Of a stretch of DNA of 64,000 nt, positions 33,491-45,000 are shown piece after piece. Every line of letters begins with the position of its first letter. Positions within the stretch are counted from its first letter, which is position 1. The position numbers were made by a program, and so were the translations under genes. The notes under the pieces were generated by a model. The model saw only the letters and a list, made by a program, of their open reading frames with translations. It was not told where the DNA came from and made no database searches. The DNA is from Shinisaurus crocodilurus (taxonomy: Eukaryota > Chordata > Lepidosauria > Squamata > Shinisauridae). Location: assembly GCA_021292165.1 (NCBI GenBank), contig CM037878.1, forward strand, positions 256,357,921 to 256,421,920, written 5' to 3'.

Positions 33491-35539
33491 AAGTAAATGT
33501 GGGGGGAAAGTGGAAGTCACTGATCCAGCCCTCCCTAATTAGAACCCTCCCAGCTGACACACCCACCCCTGACTTTCTCTCCTGAAATTCAGGATGGTTT
33601 TCACTGCCACCCACCCGTAAAGCTCCCAGCGTTTGCCCTGATTATTAGTTTCTCAACACAGTGTTGCACTTTGCTATGTTTGGACAGGGGCCTCTCTTAT
33701 CTGCATTGGTGGAACACTGGTTGTACAACTTTAAGGCAACCATAGCTGAGTTGCTACTGTCTGTGACTGAGCACCACTATGTGTCTCAAGCTTTCAGCTT
33801 TGTTTTGTTTTAAATGTTGTTTTTTGTGCTTTTTATTTTCTCTCTCTCTTATTATAAGTGTATAAATCCATACTTCAGGCTACAATGAGTTTTCACCTAC
33901 AGTTGGATTAAAATCCCTCTGTTTTGTGATTTAATGACTGAATTACATTTCTAAATTTAGTATGATAATTCTTCCAAGGACAATTGGATTTTCTATGTAA
34001 TTGTTTCATTGCGAGATGCAGCCCTTAAGTATTACCGATTCTGAATAGCAATACAATTGCAATATGATCTGTTCTGGAATGCAAACCTGTTTATTCAACA
34101 TTTCCTGGGGAACACATTTATTTTAAATTTCAACCTCGCAGAGGTACGCTTCAAATGTCACACTATAAGAAGCTTGTGTTTACAGTCTTATGAATTCAGG
34201 ATAGGACTTGGGACTGACATATTCTGAGAAAAGGCTGTAGGTGGATTTGCAGTTGGGAGGCTTCTCTTAAGGACTGAAGAACTCACTAAGAATGAGAATC
34301 CCAGAACAGGCCTAGATCTATGAAAAGCAGAACATAAGGTGTGCGGCAGCTGAGTAGCAAGCTATGGCTTGGGCAGAATTCAAGAAGGGACCCAAGCCTC
34401 TCGGCATGACCAGAGTTCTGAAAGTATTAGGATGCATCAACATCAATATCTTTCAAGGTATGATCCTGATATCATCTAGTACTATCTATATTATTTACCC
34501 ATTCCTGCCATGTGGCTACAAATCATGCCTTACAAGGAGCTGCCAATTCACTCAGTCAGAGATCAGGATGCTCAGGATAGCAGTGGAGGTGTCCCACGAA
34601 GGAGCACATTAAGATTCAGTGTTGCTTCAGCATCACCTAAGCCCCAATTGAGCAGCTTTATACTTGTTTCTCCTGCTCCACCCTTTCCTGGCCTGTCATC
34701 AGGGCCCTAATCCAGAGCATGTGAGGAGTATGGCTTTCTCTTCATGAGCAGGGCTTAGATACTTGACCTTGTGCTGCCAAACAGGTACTGCACTTCTGGT
34801 TCTCAGCTTCCACTTGGACACACCACCTGCTGTCATCCCTGGGGTCCTGGGAGTAATCTTGGTGGGTCTAGACTGGAGAGGGATACATTGGTGCATTGTC
34901 AGGGTTTCTCCAAACCTGTGGACTCCTTGAGTAGGGTGTCTTCCAGGGTTGTGGTTTGAGAAGAGTTATTAGTATTTGATGACTCCCCTTGAACCTTCTT
35001 CTTTCCTCCATGGTCTCATTCAGTTTTTGGCGAGTGTTGCCAGGAGGTAGGACATATAGCTAGGACATATAATTTTCAAGTAGGACATGAAAATTATACC
35101 TCAGTGGAACCACCTTGCAAGCTGTCCTCCAGTTCAGACAATCCCATAAACCATGGTTTAAATGACTGGTTTAGAATGAGCCACGGAGAGCAGTGATGTG
35201 GGGTGGAAATTTTTCCAGAAATATTTCTGGTGCTTTATTTTTCCATGGCAAATTTTCCATTTCATAAGTTCATTATAAAAATGAATGGATGTCAATTGCA
35301 AGTACAGTACTAGGCAAGCTTGACAGTTTCAAAGTTGTAATTAATATTTTTCAGGTGATTACCCCAGCATACAAATATGTCATTGAAATATATATATGAT
35401 TCAGAGTGAAATAGAACTAATAAGTAGTGACAGCAAAATTGAAAGTGCCCAACAACCTTCATGGAAGAGAGTTGAACTCTGTTGAAATAGATGAGTGGTT
35501 GTCAACATATCACGACGATTCCCCGCACCCTTAAATGTA
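33491..35539. other. No gene; small hairpin at 35069-35097
   Basis: About 2 kb unrecognised. ATAATTTTCA and TGAAAATTAT pair exactly around 9 bases within three copies of TAGGACAT. Confidence 0.45.
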
Positions 35540-35760
35540 AACAGTGTAAGGGTGCAATCCTATGCATGTTTAGACAGGAAAAACAGTCCTACAACTCCCA
35601 GCATTCCCCAGCCAGGTCCTCCAGATGTTTTGGCCTACACTCTCATTGGCTTTAAGCAACATAGCTAATGGTGAGGGATGGAGAGAATTGTAGGCCAAAA
35701 CATCTGGCAGGCCAAAAGTTGCTAACCCCTGCTCTAAGGCATCAGAACATTTTCTAATGC
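35540..35760. mobile_element. Harbinger-type end abutting a hAT miniature element
   Basis: GGGTGCAATCCTATGCATG after TAA is a Harbinger-type terminus (compare 50399-50503). CTCCAGATGTTTTGGCCTAC to AGGCCAAAAGTTGCTAACCC then forms a palindromic hAT core. The right Harbinger end is not found, so the nesting is partial. Confidence 0.55.
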
Positions 35761-36113
35761 AAACTGAAAATTTTCCTAAGCAGAAGACCTTATGCAAATT
35801 ATCCTAATTTTATTGGAAAAAAATTCTAATATACATTGAAAATATTCTAACCAAGCTTTGCTAACAAACCAGGATCTGAAACCAAGGTTTGATCCCAGTT
35901 CGTTTTAACTTATTTCATTTAGAAAAAAAATACAGTTCCCTGAGTTTGGTCTTGTATGGTCAGCTGAACTGAGCTGCTGTGTGTTCTGTTTCTTTAGCTG
36001 CCAGCTCATTTCCTAAGTGGGCACTTTCCACTGGAGGGGATGGGGAGACTTAGAATTAGTTACTAATTCTGAGAGTGAGTAGTCCCTGTGATGCTATTTG
36101 TACAGAGACTGTA

Positions 36114-36284
36114 TTCAGGCCTGTGGCTTACTCTGGCTCAGCTTGTCTGAGTGTGGAAAGCTAAGCAGGGTCAGGCCTGGTTATTACTTGGATGGGAGAC
36201 CCCTCCTCTAGTTTCCTGCATTGAGCAGGGGGCTGGACTCAATAGCCTGCAGGCTCCTTCCAACTCTGTGATCTATGATCTATG
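36114..36284 (+). mobile_element. 5S rRNA-derived SINE with CR1-type tail (copy 2, best preserved)
   Basis: AAGCTAAGCAGGGT at 36158-36171 and TACTTGGATGGGAGACC at 36185-36201 are the 5S rRNA internal control segments in the right order and spacing. The 5S part stops there and continues TTCCTGCATTGAGCAGGGGG, then GGACTCAATAGCCTGC. It ends with ATCTATGATCTATGA, a CR1-like terminus. About 171 bp. Confidence 0.85.
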
Positions 36285-36352
36285 AACTTGTCCCCTTCTT
36301 TGGGTTTCAGATAGTGACCTGAACTGAGGGCAAGGAAATGATGTTGTTGCAT

Positions 36353-36353
36353 C

Positions 36354-36387
<34 letters not shown>
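36353..36387 (+). repeat. (TG)n microsatellite
   Basis: Uninterrupted TG dinucleotides. The flanks from 36285 to 36649 hold nothing else recognised. Confidence 0.95.
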
Positions 36388-36388
<1 letters not shown>

Positions 36389-36649
36389 ACTAGACATTAC
36401 TGCAATGACATGGGTGAGTGACTTGGGCTGATATAGTAGCCATGAGGCACCTCCTCCATTACATCCTGTTAGGCCTACAGGCAGACTTCCTGATGCACAA
36501 AAGTAGCCACTACACCAGCTCTCAGCTGTAAGCATATTTAGCGAACTCAAAACAATTTAGATTATATGCCAGTGATATTTCCCGTTAGGTTTTTACAGAG
36601 TTCTAGCCTAGATTATCATGGCAATCCCAACCAACTTCAGGGGTCTTGT

Positions 36650-38097
36650 GCCAAAGAAAGAGATTCTGATAAGGGCTGATCCATACATGATCTAGATAAG
36701 TATGCTTGTGCAATGTGATGCAGAATGCCATCCCCTAAGGGTGATTGGGACAGCCTGAGGAGCCATAATGAATTGGATCCAATCCAGTCCAGGTTCAGTC
36801 CTGGCTTTGGGATGGGAACAGCCTTGGCATCCCTAGCATATGACTTACACCAGGGAATGGATGGGATCTCAGTGAGCTTGTAGGTCCTACTAGACCTCTT
36901 AGTGGCTTTAGATACCATCAACCATGGTACCCTTCTGGATCCTTTATCTAGGTTGGGCATAGGAAACATGGTTCTGGTTCTTCCTGGATAAACAGTCTCA
37001 AAAGGTAGTGCTGGAAGACTTCTGCTCCATCCTATTGCCATTGGCCTATGGGGTGCCACAAGGTTCCATCTTGTCCCATGCTTTTCAACATCTATATGAA
37101 ACTGCTAGGGTAAGTCATACAAAGGTTTGGGCTGAAGTGTCATCAATACATGATGGCACTACTTCCTGTTTCTAGCTAATGATCCCAGGGAGGCTGTTGA
37201 ATGCCTGAATCAGTGTCTGGAATTGATAAGGGCAAACAAGCTGAAATGTAATCCAGACAAGATGGAGCTACTGTGGGGAGGGAAATCAACCCATCTGGAT
37301 AGAAGAATACATCTGGTTTTAGATGGGGTTGCAGTCCCCCTGAAGAAAACCAAGTGTGCGGCTTGGGAGTGTTTCTGGACTCAGTGCTAACTGGGGAGGC
37401 TAATGTAATAATGGCAGCCAGAAGTACTTTTTACCAGCCTAGGTTAGTATGCCAACTGTGACCCTACAGGCTGGACTACTGCAATGTGCTCTATGCAGTG
37501 CTGCCTTTGTAGACTGTTCAGAAACATCAGCTGATGCAAAATACAGCTGCTCAGATATTGGTGGAGGCTGGGACCAGGGTGGTCTTCTCATGTGACGCCA
37601 ATACTGTGCTGGCTGCCAGTGTGTTCCCAAGCCTAGAGTAAAGTGCTGGTTTAACCTTTAAGGCCTTAAATGGTTTGGGCCCAAGTAACTTGAAGGACTG
37701 CCTTCTCCCATACCAGCCTACCCACACTCTGAGGTCATCTGTAGAGGCCCTTCTCACCTGCCCACCACCAAGGGCAGTTAGGCTGGTGAGTACAAGGGAG
37801 AAGGCTTTTTTAGTGGTAGCCCCGCACATCTGGAATTGGCTTGCATCAGAGGATTGTCAGGTGCCATCATTGCAAGTCTTCAGGAAGGCTCTGGAGACCC
37901 ATCTGTTTTTGTTGGCCTTCCCATAGTCTCTGGGATTCAGATTTTATAGGTGTTATCTGTTTTTATAGCATTTTATTGAATATTTATGTATTTATTTTCT
38001 GTTGCATTAGTTTTACATCGTTCTGTATTGTTTCTGTCTTGTACACCACTATGAGAGGGTTCCACTTTTAAAGACAACCTAAAAAGCATTTTAAATA
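36650..38097 (+). pseudogene. L2-clade LINE reverse-transcriptase relic to 3' end
   Basis: Plus strand carries degraded RT: LLVALDTINHGTLLD-like near 36890-36930, YGVPQGSILS near 37047-37076 (RT domain 4), MLFNIYMKLLG after it, and DPREAVECLNQCLELIRANK near 37178. It continues to LKDCLLPYQPTHTLRSSVEA (about 37695) and KAFLVVAPHIWNWLA (about 37805). The catalytic YADD is destroyed (CHQYMMALL near 37137) and frames shift several times. The 3' end is TTTTAAATAAATAA. Confidence 0.82.
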
Positions 38098-38103
38098 AAT
38101 AAG

Positions 38104-38162
38104 GGTGGAGGACAGCAAAAAAAGGAGGAGGGGGGAGGGAGGGAGGGGGAGGGGGAGGAGAA
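38104..38162 (+). repeat. Purine-rich (GGGA)n-like tract
   Basis: Nearly pure A/G on the plus strand, directly after the L2 tail. Confidence 0.85.
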
Positions 38163-39235
38163 AGCATAAAGTCTGAAATCTGTTTATTAAAGAATGTTAA
38201 GGTGTGGTAGCTGAGAAGTTTATGAAAGGATAAATACTAGTCAGCTGAAAGCAGAACAAACAAAACCCCAATCAAGAAGAGCTGTTGGGAAGATAAAGGA
38301 TGCTGATCAGGGCATCTTTTCCAGGACTACACTAAGACAGCTTGAACACATGGCTCTATAGTTGAAATAGTAATAATTAATAACAAGGAAATGATTCTTA
38401 CCCCGTGCTGGTCACCTTATTAAAGGAAGGATATTGGGGAAATGGAAAAATCACAGCTGGACTGTACCTGGAATGATAGATGGATGGGATGCAATTAAAA
38501 AGAGCTCAGAAGATAGATCTTTCAAGGGAGTATCTGTTAAGATACACGCAAGATCTGTGAGACATACACTGCACACATATTTTTGCCTCCAGCATTTTCT
38601 CTCTTTTCTTTTTCATTTTTTAACCTAAAACAGAGGCTGCCATACAGGTCAGAGTAGAGAGGGCATCTTAATTCTTCGCTCTCTGGTGGTCTTTTCCTCT
38701 CAAAATCCCCACTGCTTTTTGCTCCTCTCTCCCAGCCTGGTCTTCTGGTCCAGACAGCAACTGTCTGGTTTAGGTTCTTAAGAAAGGAAATGTGTAGAAA
38801 GTAGGTATGTGTGTGTGACTGGAGTTTGGGCCATGGTTACCACAAAGTATTTCTCCTAGTTCTTCAGTATGGTCTTTGCTGCCCAAACCATGGCTGACAA
38901 ATAAAGAACTGGGCTCTCCTTGACGTTTCATAATCAGAATCCCACCACTAAAAACTGGAGATTTTTAGGAATGAGTAAATCTGTCTTTTTCCATTCTGTG
39001 TCGTTCACCTTTTTTTTTTTTTTTTTTTTGCACATTGTTCTGCTCCACTGCCTTCCATTGGTTATCAATCACTACATTTTTTATCACTACATTCTTCTTT
39101 TTTTCCTATGCCGGTACAGTACATGTATTTGTCATCTTATTTGCAGGTGATGGATTGGAGAGTAGGGCCATTTTTGAGATGATTAAAGCAGGGAAAGTTA
39201 TTCGCCCATTTACACCTTTACATTCATTGTTAAAT
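38163..39235. other. No gene; T-run at about 39010-39030
   Basis: Unrecognised sequence. The open frames at 38920-39307 are low-complexity. Confidence 0.4.
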
Positions 39236-39420
39236 TTATTTATTTTATTTAATACATTGTTATACCGCCCAATAGCCGAAGCTCTCTGGGCGGTTTACAA
39301 CAGTTAAAATCATAAAATACAATATAAAATATAAAATTTAAAACCACAGATTAAAAACAAACAGCAGAGCTAGCAGCAGCAGTTACAATAATGGAATTAA
39401 AAACAACTGAAATAAATATA
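39236..39420 (-). mobile_element. L2-like LINE 3' tail
   Basis: TTATTTTATTTAATACATTG, then ATACCGCCCAATAGCCGAAG and CTCTGGGCGGTTTACAAC. This is the reverse complement of a LINE 3' end, better preserved than the related 18798-19235. Confidence 0.7.
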
Positions 39421-40754
39421 TTTCAGATGTTGTGCTTCTTCATGGCTGAGATTCCCTACCCTCATGGCTCCTCGATCTCTCCCACACACCTTCAGGGAAT
39501 TGCATTATGGATCACATTGCATAAGCAAATGGTTATGCAACACTTCGTAGCAGCAGCAACTTCCTTTTTCGTATTTAATTTTTTAAATTTAACTTTTTTT
39601 GCCACCACTACAAATGTGGGCTTCGGAGATGGTGGGATTTTGGCCACAAACTGCAGCTACCTCCTCAAATCTGCCATGTCAGGAAGGGAGCGAAGATGTA
39701 CTGTATGCAGGGCCAGCATCAAGGGTAGGCATGGTCAGGCATCAGCCAAGGACCCACACTCCAGCAGGAGCCCATTGGCAAGACCCTCCAGTACTTGCTC
39801 CTCCTCTTCACCGTTGCAATCTGCTTGTTCACCTGCCTCTCATGCTGGCCCAGACAATGGTGGTGGTGCAAAGGAGGAGCAGTAGATGCTACTCCTGCTT
39901 GCTCTCTAGCTGACTGCCTGGCAAGCAAGCAAGGGGTAGCAATGAGGAGAAAGAGGAGGAGGAGCAATAGCAGCTGGTGACCATGGTGGGGAGTGTAGAC
40001 CCACATTTCTTTTGTCCCAGTGTTTGCTCTGGTCAAACAAGTTCTGCAGGTTTTTAAAACAATTAAAGAGACCTGCAAAACTTATCTACTGATTAAAACC
40101 TGTACCCCTAAGTTAAGAGCAGCTCCTTAGTTTGAAGATATTAATATACGGAGCATTTTTGCATTGTTGTGGCTTTTGCAAGAACAAAGATAGACAGGCT
40201 AGGCCTCTTTTATTGTCACTCACTCCTTCATGGATAGAGGGAAAAGCTGATAAAAGAGCCCCAGAATTGTACAAGTTTCCTGACTCAGCAAAGCAAGTTA
40301 GCGGAGGAGCTACAACCGCCACTTCCACCAGCACTAGTATGACTAATAGGCTGTGGTAATGGAGAGGCATTGTGAATGCAGGATAGTGGGAGGCTGATCA
40401 GCTGTAGCAGAAGAAGGAGGGTCAGTAGTAATGAGCAACTGTGAAGAAGAATGCAAATTGCACAAGGATTTATGGAGCAGTTTCTGCTCGGTGAGCAGAT
40501 TCCAGATAAGTCGAGTGTTAATAAGGCAGGCAAGTTTTTCAGCTGTGCCAGCTGTTAGGAAGATGCCAGCAGACTTTCCAAGTGGTATACTCATCAAAGG
40601 TTAGGCTTGCCGTGCCATAGCGCATAAGCAAGTGCACACGTGTTCTGACTCAAAAATGCATGCACACAGCTGGTCACCAAGCATGCACAACCAGTGGATC
40701 GCATTTGAAAGCAGCAAGAAAGATAATTTCAGGGAAAGAGGAGAAACTTGAGAG
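39421..40754. other. No gene; possible hAT terminus at 39709
   Basis: CAGGGCCAGCATCAAGGG resembles a hAT left end, but no right end is found. The frame 39391-39885 has no recognisable domain. Confidence 0.35.
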
Positions 40755-41110
40755 CAGGGGTGTGAGGCAGAGTGGAGCAGCCAACTCAGGCAGCTGCAGC
40801 AGATGCTGGGGGTGGGGAGGGAGGAACAGCTGCAAGATTTGGGAGGGCAGAGTTGCGTGCGCCACGTGAACTTCCCATTGCCCTCTAAACTAGCCCAATT
40901 TGCTCTCAGGAGGATATTGTTTCATTGCCAGTATTGGGGTAAGATTCAACTGCCCATCTGGTTGGCTTCTCTATATGGAATGGGGCAGTGGCGGGGGGGG
41001 GGATCAGGCAATGAAATTTCTTCAGCCGGTTCTGCATCTAGTCCTCACTCCCAATGCTGCCTGGAGAAGGTCATTTAATTTCAGCCTGATGCATGGGAGG
41101 GCCGGTCCTG
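40755..41110 (+). mobile_element. hAT element (GGCCGGYCC family)
   Basis: Left part CAGGGGTGTGAGGCAGAGTG, middle GGTAAGATTCAACTGCCCAT and right end GGGAGGGCCGGTCCTG. Related to 27110-27388. Target duplication not preserved. Confidence 0.6.
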
Positions 41111-41192
41111 TAGAAATGCATTCTACAGCACAAAGATGCTGACGTTCATCAGCAGCTCTTCGTCTTCATCTAGTGCAGCTCTTCCTCTAAAC

Positions 41193-41275
41193 CAGTGTTC
41201 TCCAACCTTGGGTCCCCAGATGTTTTTGGCCTACAACTCCCAGCATGCCCCAGCCAGTGTAGTTGGAGAACACTG
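41193..41275. mobile_element. 83-bp hAT mini-element with perfect 8-bp duplication
   Basis: CAGTGTTCTCCAA and TTGGAGAACACTG are exact inverted ends. CTCTAAAC flanks both sides (41185-41192 and 41276-41283). One of the clearest insertions in the window. Confidence 0.95.
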
Positions 41276-41283
41276 CTCTAAAC

Positions 41284-42050
41284 CTATTCAGTTTAAAGGT
41301 ACAGTTTAAAAATTATTTAAATGCATCCCAATTAAATAATTCAGATTTCAAATCACACTGTACCTCAAAAAAATCATCCTTGAGACAACCCAAATCCTGT
41401 GCCCATGCCACCAGGAGAATGTCTGCTACAAGATACCCTAGAACTCTACCAAAGTAAAACTTTGGCATGGTGCAAAATGCTCTCCACTATGGTGCTCATA
41501 AAAAACCCATCATTTCTTCTTACTGACTCGCATTCTATTTAGGAACTTAGATTTGCACAGCTCTGCACCCCAGAATAAGCTATGAGCTGTACCACTACAC
41601 TCTTCATATTATTATTTTTTTGCACAAAGAAACTCAGTGCAGTTCTGCCAGTCCATCCCATGTCCTTTGCTAAAGCTAAACACAAATGTTGGCTGTCTCT
41701 GTTAGACACCATGAACTAGTTCACATTATCATGGCTCCTACACATGCTTGTGGCCAGTGTGGTTAGACATTTGTGGTGGCCACAAAAGGGATGTCTGCTG
41801 TATTAGGGTTTGGCGTGTGCATGAGAGAAACTGTACTGTGTGTGTGGAGGGCATCCAAATAGGTGTTCTGAATTGCTTTTGTTGTTAAAAATCATTCTTA
41901 TTTTTATTATAACCATTTCGGTTATGTTGTATAACAGCCTTCCCCAACCTCCAGATGTGAATAAATGAATGAGTGGTTCAGGATTGACTTGATAATGGGG
42001 AGTGGGGACACATTCCCTCTTCCCCCTGATACTTACACCATTGTGAACAA
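41284..42050. other. No gene; hAT scrap near 41935
   Basis: GCCTTCCCCAACCTCCAGAT at about 41937-41956 is a fragment of the hAT family at 3372. The rest is unrecognised. Confidence 0.4.
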
Positions 42051-42079
42051 TTTTGCACCCCTTTGCAAGGGGTGCAAAA
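42051..42079. repeat. Perfect 13-bp hairpin
   Basis: TTTTGCACCCCTT and AAGGGGTGCAAAA are exact complements around TGC, followed directly by an A-run. Confidence 0.9.
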
Positions 42080-42554
42080 AAAAAAAAAAACTGAAAAGGG
42101 GAATATATTGGTGGGAGGGGATTTTCATGAAACATATTCCCACCATTTTGACTCAGCACTAGTATATACATGTAACACTTTTAATCCTCATGTATAACTT
42201 TCTCATTATACAGGCAGGCACAGAGAAACTATAAGCAAGACTTCCTTTTCTTATTTCCTTCTGCCCTGCCCCCCTTTTTTTCTTTCTCCTATTTTTTTTC
42301 CCTTTTCAGCAGATGAGAATATGCAGCGTTCCCAGTATGTGCCTGTCTGATGGTCTGTTACTCACTTTTTAATATATATTTGGACAAATTCACACCTACC
42401 ATTCTGTGGCCTCAGCATTGCATTATTATAATGAAATTATAGGCAGGGGGACCCAGAGTCATGCAGTCCTTCCTTGGAGTGACTTAACAAATCTGCATGG
42501 AATGGTAACAGGTGCTGGAACTGGTCCAACAAATTGTTCTAACAAACCAACCAA

Positions 42555-42769
42555 TTATTTATTTTATTTATTATATTTATACCCCGCCTTTTATCCTCCT
42601 CCTCCTCCTCTCCATTTTATCCTCACAACAACCCTGTGACTGAGGTAGGTTAGTCTGAGAGGCAGTGACTGGCCCAAAGTCACCCAGTGAGTTTCATGGC
42701 CGAGCGGGGACTAGAACCCGGATCTCCCGAGTCCCAGTCCAACACTAACCACTACGCCACACTGGCTCT
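42555..42769 (-). mobile_element. Sauria-type SINE
   Basis: Plus strand reads TATTTATACCCCGCCTTTTA, then TTTTATCCTCACAACAACCC and CCAGTCCAACACTAACCAC, ending GCCACACTGGC. Reverse complement of the copy at 3540. (CCT)n lies inside at about 42596-42609. The 42080-42554 flank has only T/C-rich sequence near 42250-42305. Confidence 0.88.
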
Positions 42770-43136
42770 CAACTGTCTATCCAGGAGGACTGTCTTGGCA
42801 TCTAAGCGTGTGAGAAACGTGCAGCTCAGATCCAATATAGGAGTTTCTGAGACTGCCACCAGTATTATACACTGAAAGATAGCATCTAATTATACTGACA
42901 GCAAACATCAGGCCCAAATTCCTCTACAGTCTGTGTACATAGCCCAAAACTGACAAAATGAATCAGAGTGCTGTAGTATTCTCCTAATCCACAAACTAAT
43001 CCACGAACTTCAGAGATTTAAACAGGTGCATTCTAATCACAGGCTCAGTGTAGATGTATTTATAAATAATGTGAAGTGAGATGTTGCGCATTCTCAGAGG
43101 CAGTCCGTGGCCTTATCTACACACATGAGATCATGT
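42770..43136. other. No gene recognised
   Basis: About 370 bp of unrecognised sequence. Confidence 0.45.
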
Positions 43137-43164
43137 GAGGGGCTATAGCTCAGGGGCAGAGTGT

Positions 43165-43545
43165 ATACACACATTTCTATCAATCTGACCCATGGATTCT
43201 ACAGCAGACCGGCATTTCCTGAGTTGCACAGATTCTGCGGACATGTGAACTTGATTTTTTAGTTTCCATAATTTTACACAAATTTAGTCATAGAGAAATA
43301 CCGGGGCGGGGGAATGCTACCTGAAAATGTGCATTTTCCCCCATAGACTAAAGCATGAAAATGTGTATTCAAGGGGAGGGGATTTGCACATTTTCAGAAG
43401 TGCAAATTTGTGCAAATGCAGATGAATACGTTTGAGCAAAATCCAATTCCATCAATGAGCAGACAATGGAACAAAAGGCAGCTGACAATCCACAAAACAC
43501 AGACCAAACAGGTTTAACAAAAAGCCCATGCACCCCTGTGCAAAA
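43165..43545. mobile_element. hAT-like miniature element, left-truncated, inside SINE
   Basis: GACCCATGGATTCTACAGCA, then TTTCCATAATTTTACACAAA and GTGCATTTTCCCCCATAGAC parallel 21376-21802. The left terminus is missing and the right is decayed. Confidence 0.7.
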
Positions 43546-43569
43546 GATCTTAGGTTCAATCTCCAGCAT

Positions 43570-43805
43570 ATTTATTTATTATGTTTATACCCCGCCTTTT
43601 TTCCTGCAAGGAACCCAAGGCGGCTTACATAGTCCTCCTCTCCATTTTATCCTCACAACAACCCTGTGACTGAGGTAGGTTAGGCTGAGAGTCAGTGACT
43701 GGCCCAAAGTCACCCAGTGAGTTTCATGGTGGAGCAGGGCAGGGACTAGAACCCAGATCTCCTGAGTCCCAGCCCTACACTCTCACCACTACACCATACT
43801 GGCTC
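43570..43805 (-). mobile_element. Sauria-type SINE inside SINE
   Basis: TTTATTTATTATGTTTATAC to CACTACACCATACTGGCTC. It separates the B box of the host SINE from its tail. Confidence 0.88.
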
Positions 43806-44100
43806 ATGGAACATGGATACCGAACAGTTCAACGAACGCAGCCTTGACCATCCCTGCATTTCCACGTCGGGGGCGGAACGGGAGCGCACTGGTTGAAACT
43901 CTACCTGAAATGCTGGAACGGCCACTGAATGCAGTGGCCTCCATAGGAAGAGGAGAAGCAGCGGGACACTGAGGCGCAGCATGGCCGCCGGACTCCGTCC
44001 TCTCACACATCTCCTGGATGGGCAGGCAGCCTTTCTCTCGCCTCAGCCGCCATCCCCGCTCGAGCGCATCAGGCTGCAGCTGAGAGGACAAAAGGACCAG
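43806..44100. other. CpG-rich block of unknown origin
   Basis: Many CpGs (e.g. CCACGTCGGGGGCGGAACGG, GGCCGCCGGACTCCG, CCCCGCTCGAGCGCATC) in an otherwise CpG-poor window. TTGACCATCCCTG resembles a hAT end in reverse. Minus-strand frames (e.g. 43746-44006) are open, but no domain is recognised. Not called as a promoter. Confidence 0.4.
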
Positions 44101-44417
44101 TCAAAAGGACCAGTTAGAACAGACACTGCTAGGTGGAGCAGACCATCCTGAGCTAGATGGATAAAATTGTCTGCCCTGGAATAAGACAGACACTTATGTT
44201 CTTATGAAAGGAGTGGTAAAATAGGCTGAACAACAGCAGGTGAGGGATTGTGTTTTTGAAGGCCCCCTGTATAAAGCCTCCCTGCAAATACTAAACTAGA
44301 AAAGCAGGGAGCTGTGCTAGATCATAACTCTACTGCCTCATGCTGCTAGAAAGACCAGGTCTGACTTCTGGAACATCAAATGGGGCCAGGATAGAGTAAA
44401 TCCTGTGAATTACTCGG

Positions 44418-45000
44418 GAAGATAGGCGAACAAATGTCAGTGTACTGGAAGAAGCAAAGACTACTAGTGTTGAAAAAATGATCCTTCAACCCCAACTTCA
44501 GTAGACCAGTCATGTTGTTCAAATGTCTGACTGCCGTCTCCCAAAGCAGTTACTTTATTCCCAACTCAAGGATGGAAAGCAGAATATCGGTGGTCAGTAT
44601 AAGAGGTTTAAAGATGTTCTTAAGGCTAATCTAAAAAAATGCAATATAAACATCGAAAACTGGGAAGCTCTGGCCCATGAACGATCTAAATGGAGGTTGG
44701 CCTTTCACAAAGGTTCCATGGACTTTGAAGAAGCCCGAGTGCAAGGTGAAAGGGAGAAACGTGCTAAGCGAAAAGCACGTCAAACTAATCCTTTGCAGGA
44801 CCATCTTCCATCTGGTAACCTGTGTCCTCACTGTGGGAAGCTGTGAGAATCTAGAATTGTCCTCCACAGTCACTTACGGACCTCTAGAGTCTACACAATT
44901 TTCTTTAGAATTTCCTCCTTTTAAAATTTTCTTTTTGTAATTTTTTATCCTGGAAGACTATCTTACTCGGTCATGAGTCATTGCCTGATGATAACAGCAT
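44418..45000 (+). pseudogene. LINE ORF2 C-terminal relic (CPHCGK tail)
   Basis: Reads SVLEEAKTTSVEKMILQ, a stop, then TSHVVQMSDCRLPKQLLYSQ and GGQYKRFKDVLKANLKKC. It continues NWEALAHERSKWR and ends NLCPHCGKL-stop at 44846. The 3' UTR ends GAAGACTATCTTACTCGG, as at 12650. This is the C-terminal tail carried by some endonuclease/RT LINEs; I cannot fix the clade. The zinc-finger end is cut by a stop, and a TAG breaks the upstream part. Confidence 0.75.

Larger units (their letters stand above)
43137..44215 (+). mobile_element. tRNA-Ala-like/CR1 SINE split by later insertions
   Basis: Head GGGGCTATAGCTCAGGGGCA at 43139-43158, B-box part TTAGGTTCAATCTCCAGCA at 43551-43569, and tail ATCCTGAGCTAGATGGATAA to CTTATGTTCTTATG at 44147-44208 are in correct order. 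Between them lie a hAT-like element, a Sauria SINE and a CpG-rich block. Confidence 0.65.

Noticed and set aside
36121..36201. A 5S rRNA gene
   Set aside because: Only the internal-control half matches. The 5' third is rearranged and the 3' third is replaced by a CR1-like tail, so it is a SINE head.
36650..38097. An active L2 LINE
   Set aside because: The catalytic YADD is lost and several frame breaks are visible.
39391..39885. A 164-codon gene
   Set aside because: Its start is inside a minus-strand LINE tail and the rest has no recognisable motif.
43806..44100. CpG-island promoter
   Set aside because: No first exon, no downstream gene, and it is nested within mobile elements; kept only as a CpG-rich block.
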